From contig NC_067121.1 in assembly GCF_021347895.1 (NCBI RefSeq), forward strand, positions 15,139,962 to 15,203,961: a stretch of DNA of 64,000 bases. Direction: 5' to 3'. Below the pieces are notes generated by a model. The model was given only the letters and a program-made list of their open reading frames with translations, did not search any database and was not told the DNA's origin. Shown here piece after piece: positions 11,325 to 22,045 of the stretch; position 1 is the stretch's first letter, and the number at the start of each line of letters is the position of its first letter. Made by a program: the position numbers and the translations under genes. Source of the DNA: Acanthochromis polyacanthus (Eukaryota; Chordata; Actinopteri; Pomacentridae).

Positions 11325-12620
11325 AATTTTGTTTTAAAGGCAGGATTTCACATTTTTTAATATTTAAATTCAGGCCAGAGGCCATTGAGAATTTGTCAAT
11401 AATTTGGAGGATTTTAGGGATTTCATTTAGATCATTTAAGAAGACAGTAGTGTCATCAGCTAGCTGGCTGATAGAAATCTCTTTACCTGCAATTGAGAGT
11501 TTGCCAAAATTACTATTTTTAATTAAAATGGACAGCATTTCTGCAGCAGCAATAAACAAGAGGGGGAAATTGGGCATCCTTGTTTTATGCCTTTGCTTAT
11601 AAAAAATCTCGGTGAAGTTCCATGTGGTAAGCAAACTGAGCTACTAGTATTACCGTAAAACGTTTTTATAACATTAATGAAGTTGTTTCCAAAGCCATAA
11701 GACTGCAGAGCTTGGAACATAAAGTTGTGCTCAATCATGTCGAAGGCTTTGTAAAAGTCTAAGAACAGTACAAAACCATCATTATCTATGAGGAAGTTGT
11801 AGTCCAACAGATCGAGAACAAGGCGTAGATTATTATGAATCGAGCGACCTTTAATAAAACCAGATTGAGTTTCTGAGATAATTTGAGTAATACCTAATTT
11901 GAGTCGATTTGCAAAAATCTGTGTCAGGAGTTTATAATCATTGTTCAATAAAGTTATAGGCCTTAGATTGTCCAGATGGGTGGGGTCTTTCCCGGGTTGG
12001 GATAAGTGTAATTACACCTTGTTTCATGGTATGAGTGAGCAAGCCAACCTCTAGAACTTCTTTAAGCATTCCGAATACAAGATCTTTGATGTTTTCCCAA
12101 AAAAATTTATAAAAATTACTTGTGAGGCCATCACAGCCTGGAGCTTTGTCTTTGGATAAGGCACCTAATGCCTTATCCAATTCTTGCAAAGTGATATCTG
12201 CGTCACAAATTTGTTTAAAATCGTTACTTATTTGAGGGATTAGATGTTGAATTGATTGAAAAAAGGAATCAGAGTGAGTTTTATTGAATGAAGAAGAGTA
12301 AAGCCTACTGTAGAATGAAAAGACTTCTTTAGCGATTAGTTGAGGATCAGTACAGATTTTATTATCGATGTGTAAACTTTTAATAGCATTTTTTTCCTGT
12401 CTTTTTTTTTCTAAACTAAAAAAGTAGGCTGTACTTTTTTCACCAAATTCACCCATTTAGCTCGCGACCTAAGATAGGCACCTTTGGCTTTCTTTGTGTA
12501 AAGATCATCAAGAGAACATTGGAGCGTGATTCTTTGTTGTTTGTCATATTCATTAAGAATAGGTTTAGAACAAATTTGGTTAAGTTCATTAACAATTTCT
12601 GTTTCTTTTTGTTTTCGTTG
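11293..12620 (-). pseudogene. LINE ORF2, reverse transcriptase core, frameshifted
   Basis: The RT of the LINE is spread over several frames. 11938-12456 has the N-terminal RT block (SKDKAPGCDGLTSNFYKFFW, GVITLIP). 11523-11948 has the fingers and palm (TQSGFIKGRSIHNN, motif A LFLDFYKAFDMIEH, motif B KGIKQGCPIS). 11293-11634 has motif C QLADDTTVFLND. Catalytic aspartates of motifs A and C are present. Frameshifts near 12440, 11945 and 11570 break it. The segment between 12449 and 12620 (TTQRKQKETEIVNELNQI) joins directly to the endonuclease part at 18948 once the LTR element is removed. Confidence 0.85.
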
Positions 12621-12625
12621 GGTAG

Positions 12626-12830
12626 TGTGACGGAGCGCCGGTGAACGCCCGTCATTCCCTGGCAACGCGTGTCTCTCTCTCGCTCCGTGCCGGTGAGCGC
12701 TGGGGCAGAGAGTGCGCCGCCATTTCACCGTGCAAAACATACATTATCATTTTAATGCACTATTCGCCTCCACCGGACTTTGTGCTGGCTGCGGTCGGCT
12801 TCCGAGGGTGCATCACTCGGCGCCGATGCG

Positions 12831-12870
<40 letters not shown>

Positions 12871-13486
12871 TCACACGCTCACCTGCTGTTGCTCCATCCT
12901 GTTCACTCCTCCAGAGACTAAGACGAAATGCTTGCAGGCACGTCTTAAAAGTGCTGGGTGGCGCGCATTTTTGAATCAGGTGACATGGAACCTTCCATTT
13001 TGGGGAGTAGATTTTTGAATGTTTGTCTAGCTGGTTGGAAATGCTGTTTGGGGAAGCCAATAATCATTTATTTGTTTACTTATGTGTATATCTGAAATGG
13101 ATTGTTATAGAAATGATGTGAAATTCTTTATGTGAGGTATTGTTTTTGCATGGAACCCTCTGTTGACATATTGGTGGTTGCCCAGGGGAGGGGCAAGGGG
13201 TATAAAAGGAGCTGTGGTTCATTGTGTGGATGGGCTTGGATCAGCTAGTCACATTGTGGGTGATTAGCTGGAAAATTGTGGATTTTTTCTTTCTTCCCCC
13301 CCCCTCACCTTTCCAAATGTAAATACTTTGTTTGCGTACATTTTTGCTGCAGTGATTTATTTGTTTTTTTTTCCCTCTCGGCTTTTTCACTGCTGTATTG
13401 GAACAATGGGTGCTGAATAAACTAAAAGACACTGAAGCATGGTCGTCTGAGCCATCACTACTTACTGCAGAATCGAACCCGTGACA
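12626..13486 (+). repeat. 5' LTR of the Gmr1-like element no. 1
   Basis: It starts TGTGACGGAGCGCCGG and ends CGAACCCGTGACA. A (CA)n tract lies at 12832-12868, a TATA box (TATAAAA) at 13201-13207 and a polyadenylation signal AATAAA at 13416-13421. The TATA box and poly(A) signal order fits U3-R-U5 in + orientation. The 3' copy has the same elements. Confidence 0.93.
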
Positions 13487-13488
13487 TT

Positions 13489-13502
13489 TGGTGTCAGAAG
13501 TG
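13489..13502 (+). promoter_or_regulatory. Primer-binding site, tRNA-Leu-like
   Basis: TGGTGTCAGAAGTG starts two bases after the 5' LTR. It is complementary to the CACTTCTGACACCA 3' end typical of vertebrate tRNA-Leu, so minus-strand DNA synthesis was probably primed by tRNA-Leu. Confidence 0.8.
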
Positions 13503-13539
13503 TGATGGCTAGTTGACGTGGACGCACCCGTTCCACAGT

Positions 13540-14460
13540 GAAACGTACTGGACTGCGCTCACAGAAGCATGAGGCAGCGTATGAGGAAGTGGCAGATGAT
13601 GGAGGCTGGGCCACAGAGGAGGAAGATGCAGGGGCAGCGGCTGCTCCAGCTCCGCAGCAGCCCGCGGAGCTTCAAGAGCTGAAGAAGAGCTGCTGGCTGT
13701 GATGAGAACCTTCCTGGAGGGACAGCAGCATAGAGATGAGGGGTTCCTGGCAGAGCTTAAAGGGCTCCGAGCCGCATTAGCACCTCGACCGTCGTCCCTG
13801 AGGCAGCCAGAGGCAGAGGAGAGGCTGATGGCGTCGAGCCCCACACTCCGTCACCATCGGAGGGTCAACCAGCAGCCTACATCTGGACCTGCCAACACCA
13901 GCTCCTCGCAGCACCGCAGTTTACCCGGCAGACGTCGAGGGACAGCATGAGTGGCCAAGCGGATGCTCCTGCGCCTGAGACCAGACCCCATGGGGACCCC
14001 AAGATCCCACAGTATCTGGCAGGAGAGGACATTGAAAACTACCTACTGCGCTTCGAGCGTATTGCCAGAACGTGGGGTTGGCCAAAGGGTGAGTGGGCAT
14101 GTCGCCTGGTGCCTCTACTCACCGGGAAGGCGCTGGAAGCATACGCAGCTATGGATGAGGAGAGGGCTCATTCATATCCAGACCTGAAGACAGCCCTCCT
14201 GATGAAATTTGACATCTCACCAGAGACGTATCGTCAGCAGTTCCGGTCCAGGCGGTACCATCTGGGAGAACCCAGCAGAGACCTACCACCGCTTGAAGGG
14301 TCTCTACCCACGATGGATTCGTCCGACACAGCATACCAAGGAGCAGATCGGTGAGCTGATCATCCTGGAGCAGCTTCTACGGGTTTTTCCTGCCGACGTC
14401 TGTACTTGGATTAAGAGCACGAGCCCAAGGATGGGTTAGCAGCTGCTAAGCTAGCCCAGC
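13540..14460 (+). pseudogene. Gmr1-like gag, frameshifted
   Basis: The gag region runs through at least three frames. An N-terminal part (AYEEVADDGGWATEEEDAG) near 13575-13680 shifts to 13699-13950 (FLEGQQHRDEGFLAELKGLR), then to 13947-14354, whose segment YLLRFERIARTWGWPKGEWA, then CRLVPLLTGKALEAY, resembles the capsid/SCAN-like helical domain of gypsy Gag. A further shift near 14290 leads to the alternate frame LKGLYPRWIRP. A homologous capsid segment is seen in the second element at 32558-32770. With this many shifts no full Gag is made. Confidence 0.8.
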
Positions 14461-14469
14461 AATATATTA

Positions 14470-15099
14470 ATGCGCCTAGGGGAGGCCCGGCTTCCTATCG
14501 AGAGGGTCCCCGTCGCCAGCATTCATTCCAGCCCAAGCCGTCCGCCGGAGCCGGCTTACATCTTACAGGGACCACACCACCCACCACCCACCCAACACAG
14601 TTCGGGTAAGGACCTTGTCTGTTTCTACTGTCTGCAGGCAGGCCATAAAGCATCTCTGTGCCCCATCAGAAAAGCTAAGCGAAGTGGAGCCTGCGACACA
14701 CCACGAACTGAGGAGTTAAAATCTGTGTCGGGGCGGCAGCAGTTCAAGGACATTTTTATAAATGGTGAGAAGGTGACTGCTTTGGTAGACTCTGGCAGCC
14801 TCCTGACGCTGGTCCGGAGAGACCTGGTTCCCACAGGCTTGGTGGATTACAGCAGAAAGGACACAATTATGTGTGTGCATGGGGACAGTCATGCCTACCC
14901 TACCGCTGATCTGACAGTGGTGGTGGATGAGCAACCCTACTTGCTGACGGTGGGGGTGGTGGACAAACTGCCTGTTGCTGCCATCCTGGGTTGGGACCTA
15001 CCAGTGCTGCTGGATTGTTGCTGGCAGCCAAAGACGGGGACTGCAGCACGGCGTTGTTGGGTCCAGTGCTCACTCGTGCCCAGGCTAAAGCAGGGGTGA
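14470..15099 (+). pseudogene. Gmr1-like nucleocapsid zinc knuckle and aspartic protease
   Basis: In this frame of 209 codons CFYCLQAGHKASLCP (about residues 51-65) is a CCHC knuckle. The protease active site is ALVDSGSLLTLV at about residues 103-114, and a later AAILGWDLPVLL matches the conserved protease flap/C-terminal ILG segment. The frame ends at 15099 without joining the integrase frame, so a shift near 15040-15330 separates them. Retropepsin cleaves the polyprotein during particle maturation. Confidence 0.82.
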
Positions 15100-15213
15100 T
15101 GCCTGACTCGCGGCAGGGGATGGAACTAGAACCAGATCCCATGTCCACTCTGGATAGCAGCCTGTTCGAGGGCGGCACAAAAGGCCCAAAAAAGTCCCGC
15201 CGGCAGCGCCGGT

Positions 15214-15996
15214 TTGAGAAGGGGCTTATGTCCAGGCTGCCGGACAATAAAAAGGGACTGTCCAAGGATATGTGGGAAGTACCTGAGGACATTGTGGCCC
15301 TGCAACAGGGGGATGAGACTCTCAAAACCTTTGTTTGCTAAAGCAGTTGGGGGTTTGGGGTTGACTACTGAAGGGAAAGACTGTTTTATTATTGATGAGG
15401 ACATTTTGTATTCACTGGCTGACGGGGTGAAGCGCCTGGTGGTTCCTGGGAAATGCCGTTCGATGATTATGCACCTGGCACACACCTTGCCTTGGGCTGG
15501 TCATCTTGGGCGTAATAAAACATATTTGCGGATAGCTTCTAGATTTTATTGGCCATCCATGTACACTGATGTCCATACTTTCTGTAGAACCTGTCCCACC
15601 TGCCAGAAAACTTGTCCTGTGCGTAAATCAGACCGTGCCTACCTCCAACCACTGCCCGTTATCTCCACTCCATTCCGACGTATAGCCATGGACATTGTTG
15701 GTCCATTAGTACGGAGCAGTAGAGGCCACCAGTACATCCTAGTGATCTGTGATTATGCCACACAGTTTCCTGAAGCTTTTCCCTTGTCCACTGTCACCGC
15801 TCCGGCTGTTTTGCGCTGTCTTGTGCAATTGTTTTCCAGGGTTGGCGTTCCAGACGAGATCATCACAGACCAGGGCACAAACTTCACCTCCAAACTCCTG
15901 CAGCTCTTCCATCAACAGCTGGGCATTACAGCGATCAAGGCAACCCGTACCACCCTCAGACCGACGGCCTGGTCGAACGGTTCAACCAAACCCTAA
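15214..15996 (+). pseudogene. Gmr1-like integrase, zinc domain and most of the core
   Basis: This frame has the HHCC zinc domain (HLAHTLPWAGHLGRNKTY, then CRTCPTCQKTC) followed by the integrase core with catalytic aspartates in IAMDIVGPLVRS and EIITDQGTNFTS. The third catalytic residue (E in GLVERFNQTL) is in the next frame, because a frameshift occurs near 15945. The position of the integrase before the RT is the defining oddity of this element. It is preceded by the protease and followed directly by the frame that starts the IN C-terminus and RT. Confidence 0.88.
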
Positions 15997-18053
15997 AGAG
16001 GATGCTGCAGAAGTTTGTGGCGGACACCGGGCGTAACTGGGACCAGTGGCTGCCCTTTCTGTTATTTGCCTACAGGAAGGTCCCTCAAGCTTCCACTGGT
16101 TTCTCCCCTTTTGAGCTGCTGTATGGCTGGGATGTCCAGGGGCCACTGGACCTGCTCCTAAAGACCTGGGAGGCTCCGGCAACCAGCACCAGCGATCGCA
16201 GTGTGGTCCAGTATGTGCTGGAGATGAGGGACCGGCTGGCGAAATACAGAGACGAGTCGGAGGTCAACCTACGTGAGGCCCGGCAGATCCAGAAGGCTTG
16301 GTATGATCGTCAGGCCAGGCATCGTGAGTTCCAGCCCGGTCAAAAGGTCCTGCTTCTCCTACCCTCCTCCAGCAGCAAGTTGCTTGCCAAGTGGCAGGGC
16401 CCCTACACAGTCCTCCGGAAGATGGGCCCTGTGACCTACGAAATACACCACCCTGACAAGAAAAAGGTAAAACAAGTTTACCATGTTAACCTGCTGAAGG
16501 AGTGGAAGGAGGCTCCAGTTCAGGTTCCGGTGGCATCCCTGTTGGTGACGGAGGTGGACACTGAGGAGGAGGAGGAGGAAAGTACTCTAGCTGACCTCAA
16601 CCAATCTGTTAAACCTGCTCTTGACCATCTCTCTGCCACACAGACCAGCCAGCTGAGTCAGGTGTTCCAGAAAGTCTCCAAGCTGTTTGCCGGAAACCCA
16701 GGAAGGACTGTTCTGGTGGAGCATGTCATCCGTCTGAAGGACACAGTGCCGGTGCGTCTGAGGTCATACCGGGTGCCCCAACACCTGGTCGCAAAGCTCC
16801 TGAAGGAGGTGGAGGAGATGCAGCGCCTGGGGGTGATCGAGCCTTCCCAGTCAGAGTGGTGCAGTCCAGTGGTCATCGTGGTGAAGAAGGATGGCTCGCT
16901 CCGCATCTGCATCGACTTCAGGAAGCTCAACGCGATGTCAGAGTTTGATGCCTACCCAATGCCCCGGATTGATGAGCTCCTGGAGAAGATTGGCCGCGCC
17001 AGGTTCATAACCACCCTGGACCTCTGCAAGGGCTACTGGCAGGTGCCCCTGGAAGCAGCCAGTCACCCCTACACAGCTTTCCAGACACCTGCTGGCCTCT
17101 TCCAATTCACTGTGATGCCCTTCGGCCTCCATGGTGCACCTGCCACCTTCCAGCGGCTGATGGACGGTGTCCTGCGGGGATGTGAGGACTGCAGTGCTGC
17201 CTACCTCGATGACGTGGTCATCTTCAGCGACACCTGGGAGCAGCACCTACACCATCTGGAGCGAGTCCTCGTCCAGATCCAGCAGGCCGGCCTGATCTTG
17301 AATCCAGCCAAATGCCAGTGGGCCAAGGAGGAGGCAAAATACCTGGGCTACCGACTGGGACGAGGTGAGGTTCGACCCCAGGTGGACAAAATCGAAGCCA
17401 TACACAGCTGCCCGCGCCCACGCACAAAGAAGGAAGTGAGATCCTTCTTGGGCTTGGCCGGCTGGTACCGGCGGTTTGTCCCTCAGTTTGCCACCATCGC
17501 CACTCCTCTGACAAACCTGACGGCAAAGGACCAGAGAAACCCTGTCACTTGGAGTGAGAACTGTGAGACCGCCTTCCAAACCCTCAAAGCCTGCCTGTGC
17601 TCTTCCCCGGTGCTGAGGAGTCCTGACTTCAGCCAACGGTTCCTGGTCCAGACGGATGCATCAGCGGTGGGTCTGGGGGCCGTGCTGGCTCAAGGAGATC
17701 CTGGGAAAGAACGACCGATCATGTACCTGAGCCGCCAGCTGCTGCCCCGGGAGACCAGGTACTCCACTGTGGAGAAGGAAGGCCTGGCCATAAAATGGGC
17801 TCTGGAGAGCTTGAGGTACTACCTGCTGGGAAGGGAGTTCGACCTGAAGACCGACCATCGCGCCCTGACCTGGCTGAACTCCATGAAGGACAACCACAGC
17901 CGTCTTACCCGCTGGTACCTTGCTCTCCAGCCATTCAGGTTCCGGATCCAACATCGAGCAGGCAGAAGCAATGTTGTGGCCGATTACCTTTCCAGGTTGC
18001 CGCACATCGCCAACCTCGGGGAGGAAGGGGATAATGTGACGGAGCGCCGGTGA
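15950..18053 (+). CDS. Gmr1-like integrase C-terminus, reverse transcriptase and RNase H in one frame
   Basis: This is one long open frame; its first methionine is at 16002, giving 683 codons. It starts with the end of the integrase core (E of LVERFNQTLK, then FLLFAYRKVPQASTGFSPFE) and the GPYTVLRKMGPVTYEI C-terminal SH3-like region. The RT follows with DGSLRICIDFRKLN, motif A TTLDLCKGYWQVPL, motif B MPFGLHGAPATFQRLM and the catalytic YLDDVVIFS. RNase H has D, E and D in QTDASAVGLGAVL, STVEKEGLAIKWAL and LKTDHRALTWL, and ends AGRSNVVADYLSRL. The stop codon at 18051-18053 lies 17 bases inside the 3' LTR. All catalytic residues are present, but translation from the native start is prevented by upstream frameshifts. 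Confidence 0.92.
18021..18034 (+). promoter_or_regulatory. Polypurine tract
   Basis: GAGGAAGGGGATAA sits directly before the 3' LTR and would prime plus-strand DNA synthesis. It overlaps the end of the pol frame. Confidence 0.75.
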
Positions 18054-18239
18054 ACGCCCGTCATTCCCTGGCAACGCGTGTCTCTCTCTCGCTCCGTGCC
18101 GGTGAGCGCCGGGGCAGAGAGTGCGCCGCCATTTCACCGTGAAAAACATACATTATCATTTTAATGCACTATTCGCCTCCACCGGACTTTTGTGCTGGCT
18201 GCGGTCGGCTTCCGAGGGTGCACACTCGGCGCCGATGCG

Positions 18240-18321
<82 letters not shown>

Positions 18322-18942
18322 TCACACGCTCACCTGCTGTTGCTCCATCCTGTTCACTCCTCCAGAGACTAAGCCGAACTGCTTGCAGGGCACGTCTTAA
18401 AAGTGCTGGGTGGCGCGCATTTTTGAATCAGGTGACATGGAACCTTCCATTATTGGGGAGTAGATTTTTGAATGTTTGTCTAGCTGGTTGGAAATGCTGT
18501 TTGGGGAAGCCAATAATCATTTATTTGTTTACTTATGTGTATATCTGAAATGGATTGTATAGAAATGATGTGAAATTCTTTATGTGAGGTATTGTTTTTG
18601 CATGGAACCCTCTGTTGGCATATTGGTGGTTGCCCAGGGGAGGGGCAAGGGGTATAAAAGGAGCTGTGGTTCATTGTGTGGATGGGCTTGGATCAGCTAG
18701 TCACATTGTGGGTGATTAGCTGGAAAAATTGTGGATTTTTTCTTTCTTCCCCCCCCCTCACCTTTCCAAATGTAAATACTTTGTTTGCGTACATTTTTGC
18801 TGCAGTGATTTATTTGGGTTTTTTTTTCCCTCGTCGGTTTTTTCACTGCTGTATTGGAACAATGGGTGCTGAATAAACTAAAAGACACTGAAGCATGGTC
18901 GTCTGAGCCATCACTACTTACTGCAGAATCGAACCCGTGACA
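18035..18942 (+). repeat. 3' LTR of the Gmr1-like element no. 1
   Basis: It matches the 5' LTR along its whole length with a few substitutions and 1-2 base indels. The (CA)n tract is 80 bases (18241-18320) against 37 in the 5' LTR. A TATA box is at 18653-18659 and AATAAA at 18872-18877. Confidence 0.93.
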
Positions 18943-18947
18943 GGTAG

Positions 18948-19893
18948 CTAAGAGTTTGCTGTGCTTCACTGAGATTTGTCGAACTTTGAATTTAAAAATT
19001 TCCCACTTATCAATAGAACATTTAAGGTTTTCATCTGCAGAGATGTTATGTAGTTCTTTAATAATTTCATTGCAGAAACTCTCATCGGATAGGAGCGAAG
19101 AGTTAAATTTCCAGTAACCTCTGTTGTAACACCCTCTTTTTTGAGAAGTAATTTTAAGTTGTAACACACAGTGATCAGTGAGGGATGCAGCTGACATATC
19201 AACACCTACTTCATTTTGTAAAATACTATTTGAAACTAACCAAAAATCAATGCGAGATTTACAAGAGCCATCTGACTTAAACCAGGTAAAATACTGTTTT
19301 AGTGGATTTCTAGCTCTCCAGGGATCAATTACATTCATATTTAAGCAGAACTCTTCTAAAACAGTGTTTACATGGTGAGTTTGAAATTTTGAAGGTGACC
19401 TATCTAACCATTCGTCAAGTACCATATTAAAGTCACCTCCTAAGATTACCTTATCAGTGCAATATTTATGACATAAGTTTCTAATTTGGTCAGAAATTTC
19501 AACTAATAATAATTTATTTTGAGTCGGGATGTTGTAACCATAAATATTACCTAAGATCAGAAACTAATCATCGATTTTAAGAACACAAATGATCCCGTGA
19601 CCATTGACATCTTTTAGGTGAGTGATTATTTTAAGTGGACTGTTTTTGAACAATAAGGCTACACCGGCAGATTTGTTTGTGCCGTGGCACATAATAATTT
19701 TTTCTCCCCATTGAGCAGACCAAAAGTTTTCATCTGACGCTATTGAGTGAGTTTCTTGCAGTAAAATGCAATTAGCTTTCAAATTTTTGCAGAATAAAAA
19801 AATCGATTTCCTTTTAATACTGTCTCTTAGTCCTCTAGTATTTAAAGACACAACATTTAGATTAGAGTTTGGAGGTAACATAAAAAGGATCAA
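18948..19893 (-). pseudogene. LINE ORF2 N-terminus, APE-type endonuclease, disrupted
   Basis: The segment 19564-19893 begins near MLPPNSNLNVVSLNTRGLRD, the start of an exonuclease-endonuclease-phosphatase fold, with the catalytic glutamate in LLQETHS. A stop and frameshift separate it from 18948-19425, which has CKSRIDFWLVSNSILQ and SLTDHCVLQL; the latter is the usual SDH motif with T for S. The frame then runs into SVKHSKLLAT, where the LTR element is inserted. The enzyme nicks target DNA to prime reverse transcription. About 130 bases between the two segments are out of frame. Confidence 0.85.
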
Positions 19894-20116
19894 AATAAGA
19901 ACAAAAAACAGAAATAAGACTTACACAAAAGACTTCCTGTACTTGAAGTACTGTAGGTTTAGAGCAAAAAAAGTAACTGGACACTAAATCCCTTAAGAAA
20001 GTTTTAAAGTTAAGTGCAAAAGACCTCAGAAAATACCTGACTCAAATGCCAAACAGGCTTGAAAAACATTTCCGAACTAAACTGGTTTTAGTGAACATAA
20101 GGTGCATTGTGCTTGC

Positions 20117-21074
20117 TAGTGGTGGGGGAGAAAATCGATTCTTAGATGCATCTCGATTCAGGCATGGACGATTCTGAATCAATTCACAAACGTCCAAATT
20201 CCGATTATTTAAATGTTAAATAACGTGACAAAGGCGGAACTCAGTAGTGCTGCGCGTTGTCACCCGGCGTACACTTTACGGGAGCACATAACAAAGATGG
20301 CTGAACGCGAGATCCACCCTGCGCCTTCCGGATTAAAAGCGAATGTATGGAAGAATTTTGGCTTATACAAAGTTGAGGGTGGACTTGAACTGGACATATG
20401 TAAACTGTGTCACATCAAGATAAAATACTTTGGTAACACCACTAACATGAGGAGCCACATCAGTCGTTTTCACCCGAACGAGGAGGGAAGATGCCCGGCT
20501 GCTGTTGAGGCTACCTCTGCCTCCACCAAACAGAGAACAATCGAACAAGTAATTACAAAGCTTCCCCCCTCATCGGAAAAGGCGAAACGAATCACAAAGT
20601 CCATCGCAACGTTTATTGCCAAGGATTTACGTCCGTATTCAGTAGTGGAGAACCAGGGCTTCCGAGCACTACTGCACACGTTGGAGCCGAGATACAACAT
20701 TCCATCCCGACGGTACTTCACTGACATGGCCATCCCGACACTCTACAAAGAGACATTTTCACATTTCACAAATTGTGATTCAAGATATGTTAAAAGCCAA
20801 GGATGCTGCTACCTTTTGTTCTTTACAACGAAATTGTAACTTTTCAGTTTACACATTTCCATTAGTTTAATAAAAGACAATGGAAATTAATTCATTTAAT
20901 TGTTTCTCATTATTACTATTTTAAAAACACAAAGTGGTGACTGGTCACACACTGAGACAAAAAGAAATGTGTAATAGCTGGGAGGGAAAAAAGATAATCG
21001 TTTCAGAATCGAATCGTAGCACCTGAATCGTAATCGTAATCGAATCGTGATGGGCCTGAAGATTCCCACCCCTA
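20117..21074 (+). mobile_element. hAT (Ac-type) element, internally deleted, 958 bp
   Basis: The ends are TAGTGGTGGG (20117) and its near-inverse CCCACCCCTA (to 21074), and both are flanked by a perfect 8-bp duplication GTGCTTGC (20109-20116 and 21075-21082). Subterminal AATCGATTC and AATCGTAATCG motifs lie inside the ends. It carries the 5' part of a transposase gene and lacks the catalytic core, so it is non-autonomous. It lies between ORF1 and ORF2 of the LINE. Confidence 0.93.
20297..20839 (+). pseudogene. hAT transposase N-terminus with BED zinc finger
   Basis: From the methionine at 20297 (MAEREIHPAPSG) the frame runs 180 codons. FGLYKVEGGLELDICKLCHI, followed by NTTNMRSHISRFHP, is a BED-type zinc finger (C-x2-C and H-x4-H). 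The later QRTIEQVITKLPPSSEKAKR, then FIAKDLRPYSVVENQGFRAL and DMAIPTLYKE, is the hAT segment (ZBED1/Ac-like) that precedes the RNase-H-like core. The RNase-H core and the dimerisation domain are absent: the frame diverges after SHFTN at about 20775. The in-frame M at 20213 is less likely, as the BED-family start usually lies close to the finger. Confidence 0.82.
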
Positions 21075-21181
21075 GTGCTTGCATAATAAGAAATACAAAT
21101 GTGAACAGCAGCACAAAAAAAACCTTTTATAAAGCAAAAGTCATGGCTGAAAACGCTTACTCAATGAAGTTGAGATCAAAG

Positions 21182-22045
21182 TCAGTCTGGTATAACTCTG
21201 ACCCTGTTGATGTATCCAACATGGCCACGAAAGTAGATGACTGCACCATTCTCTTTAGCTGTCGCCATCTTGGGCCAAACCACTGCTCTTGCTTCTCGAT
21301 CGGCTTTGCAGAGGTCCTTCTTGAAGGAGATCCCGAGCTCCTTGCAGGTTTTGGAGTTGGGGTTAGAATTCTTGGTGAGCTCCCAGAAGAGGTCAGCGTA
21401 GAACCGCATGGTGAACTGGATAATGATCGGACGATGCCTCCCGACCTGTCTGGTCCCAAGGCGATGCACGGTGTCCACAACTAGATCCAGCGATGAAGCA
21501 CAATGTGGGGCGATTTTGGATAGTATAGCCAGTACCTCTTTTCGGGTGTTCTCATCACTCTTCTCTTTAAAACCATGTATCTTCAGGTTCCACCGTCGTT
21601 TATAACGCTCTTGTTCCACCACCCTTTCTTTCAGCTCAGCGTTCTCTTTCATGAGAGCCGGGACAAGGTTTTCCAAATCACGTAATTTACCATTGCAGTC
21701 TTTAATGTCGGCCGAGTTAACTTCAACAACCTTGGCCAGGCTAGCCACCATCACGGAGTTTTGGCGGAGTTGGTCGCCAAATTCATCAAACCTGACGGCT
21801 AGTTTACCAATGGCTTCCGTCAGGGCAGACAGTTCAGCATCGTGTTTATTTGAAACGATTACCTTGCTGGGTGGAGTGGCAGGTTTGGTGGGAGTATTGG
21901 GGGATTTTCGTTTGCCTGAGCCCGCCGTCAGTTCCATAGCATATTCGTGGTCCGTAGCCTCTGGCGCGGTACTCTGGGGGGTTAGCTTAGCCGAAGACCC
22001 GTTTTTACCCTGCTGCATTTTCTCCTTCTTTGCGTAATTCTCCAT
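21182..22045 (-). CDS. LINE ORF1 protein (L1 ORF1p-like), intact frame
   Basis: This uninterrupted 287-codon frame starts MENYAKKEKMQQGKNGSSAK. After a low-complexity N-terminus comes a predicted coiled coil (about residues 70-145, with heptads around LAKVVEVNSADIKDCNGKLR and ALMKENAELKERVVEQERY). An RRM-like part (RRWNLKIHGFKEKSDENTR, VVDTVHRLG) and a basic C-terminal part (RPIIIQFTMRFYADLFWELT, then SFKKDLCKADREARAVVWPK) follow. This is the L1/Tx1 ORF1p layout, an RNA-binding chaperone that coats LINE RNA. It is the only undamaged frame of this LINE. The start is chosen as the first ATG about 160 bases from the LINE 5' end. Confidence 0.85.
   Translation of the reverse strand: MENYAKKEKMQQGKNGSSAKLTPQSTAPEATDHEYAMELTAGSGKRKSPNTPTKPATPPSKVIVSNKHDAELSALTEAIGKLAVRFDEFGDQLRQNSVMVASLAKVVEVNSADIKDCNGKLRDLENLVPALMKENAELKERVVEQERYKRRWNLKIHGFKEKSDENTRKEVLAILSKIAPHCASSLDLVVDTVHRLGTRQVGRHRPIIIQFTMRFYADLFWELTKNSNPNSKTCKELGISFKKDLCKADREARAVVWPKMATAKENGAVIYFRGHVGYINRVRVIPD

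Larger units (their letters stand above)
12626..18942 (+). mobile_element. Gmr1-like Ty3/gypsy LTR retrotransposon, complete, 6.3 kb
   Basis: Two long terminal repeats (12626-13486 and 18035-18942) begin TGTGACGGAGCGCC and end CCCGTGACA. The element is flanked by the 5-bp duplication GGTAG (12621-12625 and 18943-18947). After the 5' LTR comes a primer-binding site TGGTGTCAGAAG and before the 3' LTR a purine tract GAGGAAGGGG. The coding order is gag, CCHC nucleocapsid, protease, integrase, reverse transcriptase, RNase H. Integrase upstream of RT is the Ty1/copia-like order known in the Gmr1 group of deuterostome Ty3/gypsy elements. LTR copies are very similar apart from a (CA)n tract, so insertion is fairly recent, but gag and integrase carry frameshifts. 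Confidence 0.93.

Noticed and set aside
14991..15341. Separate gene downstream of the protease in the Gmr1-like element
   Set aside because: It is the alternate frame between protease and integrase after a frameshift, part of the same polyprotein.
20896..21480. Host gene in the hAT/LINE ORF1 region (+ strand frames)
   Set aside because: These are antisense to LINE ORF1 or cross the hAT end; the minus-strand ORF1 explains the open frame.
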